A stretch of 18,333 nucleotides of DNA. It comes from Pseudomonadota bacterium. Its GTDB lineage: Bacteria; Pseudomonadota; Gammaproteobacteria; Burkholderiales; Burkholderiaceae_C. Below, one piece after another: positions 7,045 to 16,013 of the stretch (the stretch's first letter is position 1; each line of letters opens with the position of its first letter). The notes beneath the pieces were generated by a model. That model had not been told where the DNA came from and searched no databases. It was given only the letters and a program-made list of their open reading frames with translations. Made by a program: the position numbers and the translations under genes. The stretch lies in assembly GCA_023422975.1 (NCBI GenBank), contig JAFAGF010000149.1, positions 1 to 18,333 of the forward strand. The letters are read 5' to 3'.

Positions 7045-8181
7045 TCAGTGCTGTACCACCATATTGTCGCGGTGCACCATCTCCGGCTCACCACGGTAAC
7101 CCAGCAGTTGCTCCACTTCGGATGATGCATGCTTGCAAAGTAAACGTGCTTCGGCGCTGGAGTAGTTGGCCAGACCGCGTGCCACTTCCAGACCCTGCGC
7201 ATCGCGCACTGCAATCACATCACCGCGTGAAAAATCACCCTCCACCGCCACCATGCCAACGGGCAGCAGACTCTTGCCTTCGCCACGCAGTTTGAGCACG
7301 GCACCCGCATCAATGGTGACCGAACCACGCATTTGCAGGTGATCGCGAATCCATTGCTTGCGTGCTTGGTTCTTGTGCGTGGGTGCCACCAACAAGGAAC
7401 CAATCGCTTCGCCCTGCGTCAGGCGCAACAAGGCATTGGGCTCGCGCCCCCAAGCAATCACGGTCGAGGTGCCCGAACCTGCGGCACGCTTGGCCGCCAA
7501 AATCTTCGTCAGCATGCCGCCTGTTCCCACGCTGGAGCCTGCGCCACCAGCCATCGCCTCCAGCGCCACATCACCGGCTTGTGCTTCGTGCACAAACCGG
7601 GCATCGGGGTTCTTGCGCGGATCGGCGGTGTACAGGCCTTTTTGGTCGGTCAAAATCACATAGGCATCCGCATCCACCAAATTGGCCACCAGTGCCCCCA
7701 GGGTATCGTTGTCACCAAACTTGATTTCGTCGTTGACCACGGTGTCGTTTTCATTGATCACCGGCACCACGCCCAGCTTGAGCAACGTCAGCAAGGTAGA
7801 GCGCGCATTCAGATAGCGCTCGCGATCGGCCAAGTCCGCGTGCGTCAGCAGCACTTGGGCGCTGCCTACGTGGTGGTTGCGCAGCTTGGTTTCATACATT
7901 TGCACCAAGCCCATCTGTCCCACTGCCGCGGCCGCTTGCAACTCGTGAATTTCTTTCGGGCGCGTGGCCCAGCCCAGCCGTTTCATGCCTTCTGCCACTG
8001 CGCCGCTGGAAACCATGATCACCTCGCGGCGAACACCATCCTCACCATGCACGAGGGCCGCCAGCTGGCGCGACCACTCTTCGATAGCAGCTTCATCGAG
8101 GCCACGCCCCTCATTGGTCACCAAACTGGAGCCGACCTTGACCACGATGCGGCGCGCATCTTGCAAAACACGGGAAGACAT
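7045..8181 (-). CDS. proB: Glutamate 5-kinase with PUA domain (378 aa)
   Basis: ProB phosphorylates L-glutamate with ATP, the first and usually feedback-inhibited step of proline synthesis. The amino-acid kinase domain covers about residues 8-260, with KVGSSLV (15-21), VSSGAVAEG (57-65), INENDTV (142-148), [15 protein letters not shown] (154-168), [13 protein letters not shown] (177-189) and GTGGMLTK (219-226). A PUA domain follows from about 285 to 366. Length and layout match the E. coli type. It lies 79 bases after obgE on the same strand. Its upstream bases contain a palindromic repeat (copy B) and no good Shine-Dalgarno. proA is not in the window. Confidence 0.97.
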   Translation of the reverse strand: MSSRVLQDARRIVVKVGSSLVTNEGRGLDEAAIEEWSRQLAALVHGEDGVRREVIMVSSGAVAEGMKRLGWATRPKEIHELQAAAAVGQMGLVQMYETKLRNHHVGSAQVLLTHADLADRERYLNARSTLLTLLKLGVVPVINENDTVVNDEIKFGDNDTLGALVANLVDADAYVILTDQKGLYTADPRKNPDARFVHEAQAGDVALEAMAGGAGSSVGTGGMLTKILAAKRAAGSGTSTVIAWGREPNALLRLTQGEAIGSLLVAPTHKNQARKQWIRDHLQMRGSVTIDAGAVLKLRGEGKSLLPVGMVAVEGDFSRGDVIAVRDAQGLEVARGLANYSSAEARLLCKHASSEVEQLLGYRGEPEMVHRDNMVVQH

Positions 8182-8184
8182 GAT

Positions 8185-8236
8185 TTTTAGCTTTTTAGGC
8201 CTCTAGCGCTTATACAGCAAGTGCTAGAAGCTATCA
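8185..8236. repeat. Short palindromic intergenic repeat, copy B
   Basis: TCTAGCGCTT (8202-8211) pairs with AAGTGCTAGA (8219-8228), a 10-bp stem with one G-T pair and a 7-base loop. It is flanked by AGCT motifs (TTTTTAGCT on the left, AGCTATCAATCA on the right). This resembles the AGCT/AGCGC arms of copies A and C but lacks their central GGGATT stem. It fills most of the 79-base obgE-proB gap and reaches within about 4 bases of the proB start codon. I associate such AGCGCTT elements from memory with Comamonadaceae intergenic DNA; a genome search is needed to confirm. Confidence 0.6.
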
Positions 8237-8260
8237 ATCAAGAAGCAGAAAGACTGCGTT

Positions 8261-9442
<1,182 letters not shown>

Positions 9443-9444
9443 TC

Positions 9445-9480
9445 AAAAAACAACAAAGCCCCGACGCATCGGGGCTTTGT
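9445..9480 (-). terminator. Intrinsic terminator after rpmA
   Basis: ACAAAGCCCCGA (9453-9464) pairs with TCGGGGCTTTGT (9469-9480) around CGCA, a perfect 12-bp stem. On the minus strand it is followed by TTGTTTTTTG. It lies 25 bases after the rpmA stop and separates the ribosomal protein pair from obgE, which probably has its own promoter in the 118 bases before its start or depends on read-through. Confidence 0.92.
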
Positions 9481-9505
9481 GTGTGTCAGCTGACGCTTGC
9501 GCTAA

Positions 9506-9766
9506 TTAAGCAGCAGGCGTGATGCTCACTGTGTGCTTGGACAGAGCGCCCTTGGTGCCGAAAGACACGTGACCGTCAACCAAAGCAAACAAAGTGTGAT
9601 CCTTGCCCATACCGACATTGTCGCCAGCGTGGAACTTGGTACCACGTTGACGAACAATGATCGAGCCTGCGCTGATCAGTTCACCACCGAAGGCCTTCAC
9701 ACCAAGCATTTTTGGCTTGGAATCACGACCATTGCGCGTAGAGCCGCCGCCTTTTTTCTGTGCCAT
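9506..9766 (-). CDS. rpmA: 50S ribosomal protein L27 (86 aa)
   Basis: L27 lies near the peptidyl transferase centre of the large subunit, with its flexible N-terminus reaching toward the P-site tRNA. The sequence starts [16 protein letters not shown] and continues with [38 protein letters not shown] and GHVSFG, all family hallmarks. The N-terminus is the plain MAQKKGGG form, without the cleaved extension of Firmicutes. Length is normal (about 85). An AAGGAG Shine-Dalgarno is present on the minus strand at 9774-9779. It follows rplU by 18 bases in one operon. Confidence 0.98.
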   Translation of the reverse strand: MAQKKGGGSTRNGRDSKPKMLGVKAFGGELISAGSIIVRQRGTKFHAGDNVGMGKDHTLFALVDGHVSFGTKGALSKHTVSITPAA

Positions 9767-9784
9767 GACTTAGCTCCTTGGGAA

Positions 9785-10096
9785 TTAAGCGGCAATCGCC
9801 ACGATTTGCAGTTCGGTGAACTGCTGGCGATGGCCTTGGTGCTTGGCGTAGTGCTTACGACGACGCAGCTTGAAGATGCGTACTTTGTCGTGCTTGCCGT
9901 GAGCAACTACCGTTGCCTTCACAGATGCGCCGGACACCAGGGGTGTGCCAACCTTCAGTTCTGCGCCGTTGCCGACTGCCAAAACTTGGTCGATCACGAT
10001 TTCCTGGCCTACGTCCGCAGCAATCTGTTCTACCTTGATTTTTTCGCCAGCAGCAACACGATACTGTTTGCCGCCGGTTTTTATGACCGCGTACAT
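9785..10096 (-). CDS. rplU: 50S ribosomal protein L21 (103 aa)
   Basis: L21 binds 23S rRNA and helps fold domain regions of the large subunit. The sequence [20 protein letters not shown] is the classic N-terminus, followed by [11 protein letters not shown] and the basic C-terminal [20 protein letters not shown] segment. The length of 103 residues equals the E. coli protein. The start at 10096 is chosen from homology and from an AGAGGT Shine-Dalgarno 5 to 6 bases upstream; the open frame runs 24 codons further back without support. It is the first gene of the rplU-rpmA operon and is divergent from ispB. Confidence 0.98.
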   Translation of the reverse strand: MYAVIKTGGKQYRVAAGEKIKVEQIAADVGQEIVIDQVLAVGNGAELKVGTPLVSGASVKATVVAHGKHDKVRIFKLRRRKHYAKHQGHRQQFTELQIVAIAA

Positions 10097-10151
10097 GTAA
10101 ACCTCTTTCGATTCTTGAGTCTCCGTAGACGAATTTCCACGGAAGCCGGCT

Positions 10152-10182
10152 ATTGTACGCACAAACATCTTTTCCCGTCTAA
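10152..10182 (-). promoter_or_regulatory. Candidate promoter for rplU-rpmA
   Basis: On the minus strand TACAAT (10157 to 10152) resembles a -10 box, with a TTAGAC -35-like hexamer ending 19 bases upstream of it. Spacing is longer than ideal, so the -10 is the better part. The leader would be about 50 bases. Confidence 0.3.
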
Positions 10183-10211
10183 GCCCCCAACCTTATTCCG
10201 ACTAGGATATC

Positions 10212-10239
10212 GAGTGGCTCTTCCTATAATTGGCCACTC
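10212..10239 (+). promoter_or_regulatory. ispB -10 box within an inverted repeat
   Basis: A consensus TATAAT occurs at 10225-10230, about 26 bases before the proposed ispB start; no convincing -35 precedes it. It lies in the loop of an inverted repeat, GAGTGGC (10212-10218) with GCCACTC (10233-10239). Such symmetry around a -10 box can mark a repressor site, but chance or a simple RNA hairpin is possible. Confidence 0.4.
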
Positions 10240-10255
10240 TCTCGGTGGCATTACC

Positions 10256-11236
10256 TTGAATACAGCAACTCATACCTCCAACCCACTCGCTCTGATCGCC
10301 GGCGATATGCAGGCCATGGACCATGTCATCGCACAGCGATTGACGACCAGCGTCCCCCTCATCGGTCAGATTTCCCACTACATCATTGCGGCGGGCGGCA
10401 AGCGCTTGCGCCCCGCGCTGCTGTTGATGGTGAGCAACGCCTTGGGCAACAACCACGCACACAAGCACTTGCTGGCAGCTGTCGTGGAGTTGATCCATAC
10501 AGCCACCTTGCTGCACGACGATGTAGTGGATGAATCCACCATGCGCCGCGGCCGCCCGACGGCCAATGAATCATTTGGCAATCCCGCCAGCGTGCTGGTA
10601 GGTGACTTTTTGCACACACGCTCTTTCCAGATGATGGTGGAGGCGGGCAATATGCGTATCCTGCAAGTGCTGTCAGATGCCACCAACATCATTGCCGAAG
10701 GTGAAGTACAGCAGCTCATCAATACCCACGATGCATCGCTGGATGAAGCCGGGTATTTGCATGTCATCCGCTCCAAGACCGCCAAACTGTTTGAGGCCAG
10801 CACCCAAATCGCTGCCATTTTGGCCAAGGCGTCACCCGAGGTGGAGTCGGCTTGCGCTACTTTTGGCCAGGCCTTGGGCACCGCGTTTCAGATCATCGAC
10901 GACGTTTTGGACTATGACGGCGATGCCCATGAGATGGGCAAAAACCTGGGCGATGACTTACGAGAAGGTAAGTGCACGCTCCCCCTAATCATCGCAATGC
11001 AGCGTGCAAGCGCCGAAGAGGCGCAGATCGTGCGCCAAGCGATTGAGCAAGGCTCCACCGATCAACTGCACAGCATTTTGCAGATCGTGAAAAACACCGG
11101 TGCACTGGACGCTACACGCCAAGCAGCCCACGACGAAGCAATGCGCGCCATTGCCGCACTGGAGTTACTACCCTCCAACCCTTTCACGCAAGCCATGGAG
11201 GAATTGGCATCCCAACTGTTGTTACGGCGCACATGA
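10256..11236 (+). CDS. ispB: Octaprenyl/polyprenyl diphosphate synthase (326 aa, TTG start)
   Basis: IspB adds isopentenyl diphosphate units to an allylic diphosphate to make the long prenyl chain of ubiquinone (usually octaprenyl in this group). The first Asp-rich motif is in LLHDDVVDESTMRRG and the second in QIIDDVLDYDGD. AGGKRLRPALLL and EGEVQQL are also conserved. The start is uncertain. TTG at 10256 has GGTGG 7 bases upstream and keeps the LALIAGDMQAMDHVI segment that I recall in related proteins. ATG at 10307 would give 310 residues. The frame is open upstream through rplU and rpmA, but that part is antisense shadow. Chain length specificity cannot be read from the sequence here. Confidence 0.93.
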   Translation: MNTATHTSNPLALIAGDMQAMDHVIAQRLTTSVPLIGQISHYIIAAGGKRLRPALLLMVSNALGNNHAHKHLLAAVVELIHTATLLHDDVVDESTMRRGRPTANESFGNPASVLVGDFLHTRSFQMMVEAGNMRILQVLSDATNIIAEGEVQQLINTHDASLDEAGYLHVIRSKTAKLFEASTQIAAILAKASPEVESACATFGQALGTAFQIIDDVLDYDGDAHEMGKNLGDDLREGKCTLPLIIAMQRASAEEAQIVRQAIEQGSTDQLHSILQIVKNTGALDATRQAAHDEAMRAIAALELLPSNPFTQAMEELASQLLLRRT

Positions 11237-11287
11237 CTATGTAAGCAAAGGTACGTGTGCTTTATACCTAGCGCATCAAACATCGTA

Positions 11288-11313
11288 GAAAAGCCTGCTC
11301 TTGCAGGCTTTTC
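11288..11313 (+). terminator. Intrinsic terminator after ispB
   Basis: GAAAAGCCTGC (11288-11298) pairs with GCAGGCTTTTC (11303-11313) around TCTT, a perfect 11-bp stem with a short T run. It is 51 bases after the ispB stop and isolates ispB from the pil genes. Confidence 0.82.
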
Positions 11314-11322
11314 ACATCTATA

Positions 11323-11348
11323 CATCATCTTCGCTATCGAGGATGATG
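11323..11348 (+). other. Hairpin in the pilB upstream region
   Basis: CATCATCTTCG (11323-11333) pairs with CGAGGATGATG (11338-11348) around CTAT, an 11-bp stem with one T-G pair. It lies 9 bases after the ispB terminator stem and 34 bases before the pilB start. No T run follows, so it is not a standard terminator. It may be a leader-RNA structure or a dyad operator. Confidence 0.5.
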
Positions 11349-11382
11349 TTCCCATACATAACAACACCCCCATGCTTGGGCA

Positions 11383-13125
11383 ATGACTGCTGCAACCACT
11401 GCTTTACCCCTTTCGCCCGGATCTACCACGCCACTTGCGGGTTTGGCACGCGCCTTGGTCAGTGCGGGACACCTGTCAGAGGCTGGAGCACAGGAGATCT
11501 CTCACAAAGCCAGTGCCAGCAAAAACAGCTTTGTGGCACAGTTGGTTGCCAGTGGGCATCTGTCCGCCACAGAGCTGGCCCATTGCATTGCCCATATTTT
11601 CAGCACCCCTTTGCTGGACTTGGATGCAGTTGACCCTGCTCGCCTCCCCAAAGATCTGCTGGACACCAAGCTGTGTGCCACACACAAAGTCCTGCCGCTG
11701 CTCAAGCGCGGCAACCGCTTGATCGTTGCAACCGCAGACCCCTCCGACAAAGAGGCTGCTGAAAAAATCAAGTTCACCGCGCAAATGGGCGTCGACTGGG
11801 TCATAGCCGAACACGACAAACTTCTGCGCCTCGTCGAAGCAAGCACCAAGAGCGTGGCTGCCGCCCTGGACACCTTCAGCACCGACGGTGATTTCCAGTT
11901 CGACGACATCAAAGACGTGCCAGAGGATGAAGGCAAAGACGTCGGTGCCTCAGAAGTGGAAGATGCGCCCGTCGTAAAATTCCTGCACAAAATGCTGATT
12001 GATGCGTTCAATATGCGCGCATCCGATTTGCACTTTGAGCCTTACGAGCACACGTACCGCGTGCGCTTTCGTATTGATGGCGAGTTACGCGAAATTGCCT
12101 CGCCTCCCATCGCCATCAAGGAAAAACTGGCATCACGCATCAAAGTCATCTCGCGCCTCGACATCTCTGAAAAGCGCGTGCCTCAAGATGGCCGCATGAA
12201 ACTGAAGGTAGGCGCGGACCGCGTGATTGACTTTCGCGTCTCCACGCTGCCCACGTTGTTCGGCGAAAAAATTGTGATTCGCATCTTGGACCCCAACAGC
12301 GCCAAAATGGGTATTGATGCCCTCGGCTATGAAGCCGATGAGAAAAAGCGCTTGATGGACGCCATTCAACGCCCCTACGGCATGATTTTAGTGACCGGCC
12401 CTACCGGCTCCGGCAAGACCGTTTCTCTGTACAGCTGTTTGAACCTGCTGAACAAACCCGGGGTCAACATTTCTACGGCAGAAGACCCTTCTGAAATCAA
12501 TATGCCGGGGGTCAATCAGGTCAACGTCAATGAAAAGGCAGGATTGACCTTTGCGGCCGCACTAAAGTCCTTCCTACGCCAGGATCCGGACGTCATCATG
12601 GTAGGTGAAATCCGCGATCTCGAAACGGCTGATATCTCTATCAAAGCCGCGCAGACTGGCCACTTGGTGCTATCAACATTGCACACTAATGATGCACCAA
12701 CGACCCTCACACGCATGCGCAATATGGGGATCGCGCCCTTCAACATTGCCTCCAGCGTGATTTTGATTACAGCGCAGCGTCTGGCACGTCGTTTATGCCC
12801 GCAATGCAAGCAGCCACACGAAGTGCCGAACGAAACACTGCTCGAAGCAGGCTATGAGACAGAGCAACTGGATGGCACCTGGGTTCCTTATAAGGCTGTC
12901 GGATGCAGCGCATGCAACAACGGCTACAAAGGCCGCGTCGGCATTTACCAAGTCATGCCGATCAGTGAAGAGATGCAGCAAATAATTTTGCGCGATGGCA
13001 GCGCTCTTGACATCGCCGCTCAAGCCAAGCTTGAAGGTGTGAAGTCCTTGCGCGAATCTGGTTTGGACAAAGTGAAACTGGGCGTCACTTCACTGGAAGA
13101 GGTCTTGGCCGTCACCAATCTCTGA
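11383..13125 (+). CDS. pilB: Type IV pilus assembly ATPase PilB (580 aa)
   Basis: PilB is the cytoplasmic hexameric ATPase that drives pilin extraction and pilus extension at the inner membrane. The N-terminal MshEN/T2SSE_N region covers about 1-160, followed by an acidic linker (about 165-195). The GSPII_E ATPase core shows the Walker A GPTGSGKT (339-346), the Asp box TAEDPSEIN (365-373), the Walker B region DPDVIMVGEIRD (401-412) and the His box GHLVLSTLHTNDAPTT (426-441). A zinc tetracysteine site is formed by CPQC (472-475) and CSAC (508-511). Extension-type PilB rather than PilT is supported by the N-terminal domain, the cysteines and the pilC-pilD neighbours. The start has only a weak GGG before it. 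Confidence 0.97.
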   Translation: MTAATTALPLSPGSTTPLAGLARALVSAGHLSEAGAQEISHKASASKNSFVAQLVASGHLSATELAHCIAHIFSTPLLDLDAVDPARLPKDLLDTKLCATHKVLPLLKRGNRLIVATADPSDKEAAEKIKFTAQMGVDWVIAEHDKLLRLVEASTKSVAAALDTFSTDGDFQFDDIKDVPEDEGKDVGASEVEDAPVVKFLHKMLIDAFNMRASDLHFEPYEHTYRVRFRIDGELREIASPPIAIKEKLASRIKVISRLDISEKRVPQDGRMKLKVGADRVIDFRVSTLPTLFGEKIVIRILDPNSAKMGIDALGYEADEKKRLMDAIQRPYGMILVTGPTGSGKTVSLYSCLNLLNKPGVNISTAEDPSEINMPGVNQVNVNEKAGLTFAAALKSFLRQDPDVIMVGEIRDLETADISIKAAQTGHLVLSTLHTNDAPTTLTRMRNMGIAPFNIASSVILITAQRLARRLCPQCKQPHEVPNETLLEAGYETEQLDGTWVPYKAVGCSACNNGYKGRVGIYQVMPISEEMQQIILRDGSALDIAAQAKLEGVKSLRESGLDKVKLGVTSLEEVLAVTNL

Positions 13126-13215
13126 CGTCCAAGGGTTGGATAGGGTGCCAGGCTGCTGAAGCATACGGCCTGCAAAAAAGTTCACAAAAACACTGACAGC
13201 AGAGGGAGCAGCGGG

Positions 13216-14439
13216 ATGGCATACGCAGCAAGAGGCAAAGCCACTACCAAAGAATTCGTCTTCGAGTGGACGGGCAAAGACCGCCAAGGCAAAGAGTTGC
13301 GCGGAGAAATGCGGGCAGCTGGCGAGGCGCAGGTTCAGGCGTCATTGCGCCGGCAAGGTGTTTTCATCACCAAGCTGAAAAAACGCAACATGCGGGCGGG
13401 CAAGAAAATCAAGCCCAAGGACATCGCTTTGTTTACCCGCCAAATGGCTACCATGATGAAGGCGGGTGTGCCTTTGCTGCAGTCTTTTGACATTGTGGGA
13501 CGGGGCAACCCCAACGCCAGTGTCACCAAGTTACTCAACGACATCCGGCAAGACGTAGAAACAGGCACCTCGCTGAGCGTGGCATTTCGCAAGCACCCCA
13601 TGTATTTCGATGCGTTGTACTGCAATTTGATCGAAGCAGGCGAAGCCGCAGGTATTTTGGAAACCCTGATGGATCGCCTGGCGACCTACATGGAAAAAAC
13701 CGAGGCCATCAAAAGCAAGATCAAGTCTGCGTTGATGTACCCCACCTCTGTGATCATCGTGGCCTTCATCGTGGTCACGGTCATCATGATTTTTGTGATT
13801 CCCGCCTTCAAAGAGGTTTTCACATCGTTTGGCGCCGATTTACCAGCCCCCACACTGCTCGTCATGGCCATCAGTGAGTTCTTTGTCGAGTACTGGTGGT
13901 TGATCTTTGGGATCCTCGGCGGCGGCTTTTACTTTTTCATGCAAGCGTGGAAGCGCAGCCCCAAAATGCAGCGGGTCATGGACCGCATGCTGCTCAAAAT
14001 GCCTATTTTTGGCACGCTGATCGACAAGTCCTGCGTAGCACGCTGGACGCGTACCCTCTCGACGATGTTCGCAGCAGGCGTACCTTTGGTGGAGGCATTG
14101 GACTCTGTCGGCGGCGCATCGGGCAACAGCGTGTACAAAGAAGCCACGGATCGCATTCAACACGAGGTCTCCACTGGCACCAGTTTGAACGTTGCTATGA
14201 GCAACGCCAATGTTTTTCCTTCGATGGTGCTACAGATGTGCGCCATTGGCGAAGAGTCTGGCTCTATCGACCACATGCTGGGCAAAGCGGCTGATTTTTA
14301 TGAACAAGAAGTGGATGAGATGGTGGCAGGACTGTCCAGCCTGATGGAGCCCATCATCATCGTATTTCTGGGCGGCATTATTGGTGGCATTGTGGTGGCG
14401 ATGTATCTACCTATCTTCAAGTTGGGTCAGGTGGTTTGA
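13216..14439 (+). CDS. pilC: Type IV pilus inner-membrane platform protein PilC (407 aa)
   Basis: PilC is the polytopic inner-membrane protein that couples the PilB and PilT motors to pilin assembly. Two T2SSF domains are seen, about residues 75-200 (LFTRQMATMMKAGVPLLQSF) and 280-403 (RWTRTLSTMFAAGVPLVEAL). The repeated motif with GxSLxxA and GExxGxL-like parts is visible as EAGEAAGILETLM and IGEESGSIDHML. Membrane segments lie near 178-200, 213-245 and 378-400. Length is typical. An AGAGGGAG Shine-Dalgarno lies 8 bases before the ATG. The gene is 90 bases after pilB with no terminator between, and its stop overlaps the pilD start. Confidence 0.97.
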   Translation: MAYAARGKATTKEFVFEWTGKDRQGKELRGEMRAAGEAQVQASLRRQGVFITKLKKRNMRAGKKIKPKDIALFTRQMATMMKAGVPLLQSFDIVGRGNPNASVTKLLNDIRQDVETGTSLSVAFRKHPMYFDALYCNLIEAGEAAGILETLMDRLATYMEKTEAIKSKIKSALMYPTSVIIVAFIVVTVIMIFVIPAFKEVFTSFGADLPAPTLLVMAISEFFVEYWWLIFGILGGGFYFFMQAWKRSPKMQRVMDRMLLKMPIFGTLIDKSCVARWTRTLSTMFAAGVPLVEALDSVGGASGNSVYKEATDRIQHEVSTGTSLNVAMSNANVFPSMVLQMCAIGEESGSIDHMLGKAADFYEQEVDEMVAGLSSLMEPIIIVFLGGIIGGIVVAMYLPIFKLGQVV

Positions 14440-15308
14440 TGGATTTGCTCATGCAAGCCGATGTTGTCTTGGCAGCGCTGCTGGGCCTGCTTATCGGCAG
14501 TTTTTTAAATGTAGTGATTCACCGTCTGCCAAAGATGATGGAAGCGCAATGGGATACCGAATGCGCCGAGCACCAGGCCATCCAATCAGGCACCGAATAC
14601 AGCCCTACACCTCCCGCACTCACTCTGTGCAAACCGCGTTCAGGCTGCCCACACTGCGGCCACACCATCACTTGGCATGAGAACATTCCGGTACTGAGCT
14701 GGCTTTTTTTGCGCGGCAAATGCCGTGCATGCAAAGCTCCCATCAGCGCACGCTACCCAGCAGTGGAAGTGGCCACCGCTGCACTGTTTGCTTGGTGCGT
14801 TCACCGCTGGGGTTTCACCTATGAAGCTTGGGCCTGGTGCGGCTTCAGCGCAGCACTGCTTGCACTGGCACTGATTGACTGGGACACCACATTTCTCCCG
14901 GATGACATCACCCTGCCCTTGCTGTGGGCGGGCCTGCTGAGCACCGCTTTGGGCTGGACAGGCACCGATCTTTACAGCGCGCTGTGGGGCGCTGCAGCAG
15001 GTTATGTTTCGCTGTGGAGCATTTACTGGCTCTTCAAGCTAGCCACCGGCAAAGAAGGCATGGGCTATGGTGACTTCAAGCTATTCGCTGCCTTGGGCGC
15101 TTGGTTTGGCTGGCAAGCGCTGGTGCCCATCATCTTGATGGCCTCGGTGATTGGCGCCATCGTCGGCATTGCCTTGAAACTCAACAGCAAACTGCGCGAA
15201 GGTGGCTACATCCCTTTTGGCCCGTTCTTGGCTGGCGCGGGCTTTACCGCCATGCTCTTTGGCCATGAGCGCATTTTGTCCACCGTTTTCCACGCCTTGG
15301 GGCTGTAA
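14439..15308 (+). CDS. pilD: Prepilin peptidase / N-methyltransferase PilD (289 aa)
   Basis: PilD cleaves the leader of type IV prepilins and pseudopilins after the conserved glycine and N-methylates the new N-terminus; it is an inner-membrane aspartic (A24) peptidase. The N-terminus GLLIGSFLNVVIHRLP is the family signature. The zinc-type cysteines CPHC (70-73) and CRAC (95-98) are both present. The catalytic aspartates lie in ALIDWDTTFLPDDITLP (144-160) and GMGYGDFK (207-214, Asp212). Several membrane helices follow. The start ATG at 14439 shares one base with the pilC stop TGA, indicating translational coupling; a TTG one codon earlier is not preferred. Confidence 0.97.
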   Translation: MDLLMQADVVLAALLGLLIGSFLNVVIHRLPKMMEAQWDTECAEHQAIQSGTEYSPTPPALTLCKPRSGCPHCGHTITWHENIPVLSWLFLRGKCRACKAPISARYPAVEVATAALFAWCVHRWGFTYEAWAWCGFSAALLALALIDWDTTFLPDDITLPLLWAGLLSTALGWTGTDLYSALWGAAAGYVSLWSIYWLFKLATGKEGMGYGDFKLFAALGAWFGWQALVPIILMASVIGAIVGIALKLNSKLREGGYIPFGPFLAGAGFTAMLFGHERILSTVFHALGL

Positions 15309-15310
15309 CG

Positions 15311-15919
15311 ATGCCGCGCGCACGACGTATTGGCCTGACCGGAGGCATTGGCAGCGGCAAAAGCACCGTCGCCCAGATTTTGGCAGAAGCGGGCGCCGCC
15401 ATCATCGATGCCGACGCCATCTCCCGCAGCTTGACCAGCAGCGATGGTTTGGCCATGCCCTCCATCGAGGCCACATTTGGCAGCCAAGCGCTAGATGCAC
15501 AGGGCGCCTTGGACCGCGCTTTCATGCGCGAGCTGATCTTTCAAGACCCTAGCGCCAAGCAGCGGCTGGAAGCCATCATCCACCCCCTGGTTGGCGCCTT
15601 GACCGAGCGGCAGGCCTTGCAGGCTGAAGCATGTGGTGCCCAGTTGCTGGTCTTTGATGTGCCCTTGCTGGTGGAATCTGGACGCTGGCGCCAGCAAGTC
15701 AGCGCCGTGATCGTGGTGGACTGCGAAGAAGAAACCCAGATTCAGCGCGTCATGGCACGCAATGGCTTGGAGCGCGCGGCCGTAGAAAAAATCATGGCGG
15801 CACAAGCCTCGCGCACCCAACGCAGAGCCGCTGCAGACTGGGTGATCTACAACGACGCACTAGATTTCGCTGCATTACGTCAAGAAGTGCTATCAATTTC
15901 GGCACAGTTACCGCTATGA
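15311..15919 (+). CDS. coaE: Dephospho-CoA kinase (202 aa)
   Basis: CoaE phosphorylates the 3' hydroxyl of dephospho-CoA, the last step of coenzyme A synthesis. The P-loop GGIGSGKST occupies residues 11-19 and is preceded by RRIGLT. The family segments IIDADAISR (31-39), FDVPLLVESG and VIVVDCEEETQIQRVMARN follow, with DWVIYND near the C-terminus. Length is normal (about 200). It starts 2 bases after the pilD stop, so it is in the same operon. Linkage of coaE to pilD is common in beta- and gammaproteobacteria and does not imply a role in pili. Confidence 0.96.
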   Translation: MPRARRIGLTGGIGSGKSTVAQILAEAGAAIIDADAISRSLTSSDGLAMPSIEATFGSQALDAQGALDRAFMRELIFQDPSAKQRLEAIIHPLVGALTERQALQAEACGAQLLVFDVPLLVESGRWRQQVSAVIVVDCEEETQIQRVMARNGLERAAVEKIMAAQASRTQRRAAADWVIYNDALDFAALRQEVLSISAQLPL

Positions 15920-16013
15920 TGGCAACCAACGCGCCTGTAACACTTGGCATGCTTTGTGCACAGACGCTGTCAACACCCATTTTTCCGCCTGAGCCTACTG
16001 GGATACTGCCAGC

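Noticed and set aside
9533..10255. 241-codon upstream extension of the ispB frame
   Set aside because: It runs antisense through rpmA and rplU and shows no prenyl synthase homology before the LALIAGDM segment.
11237..11287. Possible tRNA gene between ispB and pilB
   Set aside because: The stretch is too short and shows no acceptor stem, T-loop or CCA-like end.
13140..13180. Possible terminator between pilB and pilC (CAGGC/GCCTG)
   Set aside because: The stem is only 5 bp with a 14-base loop and is followed by an A run, not T, so it would not terminate plus-strand transcription.
15887..15902. AAGTGCTATCAATTT string at the coaE 3' end, resembling part of repeat copy B
   Set aside because: It lies in the conserved coaE reading frame, lacks the paired arm, and is short enough to occur by chance.
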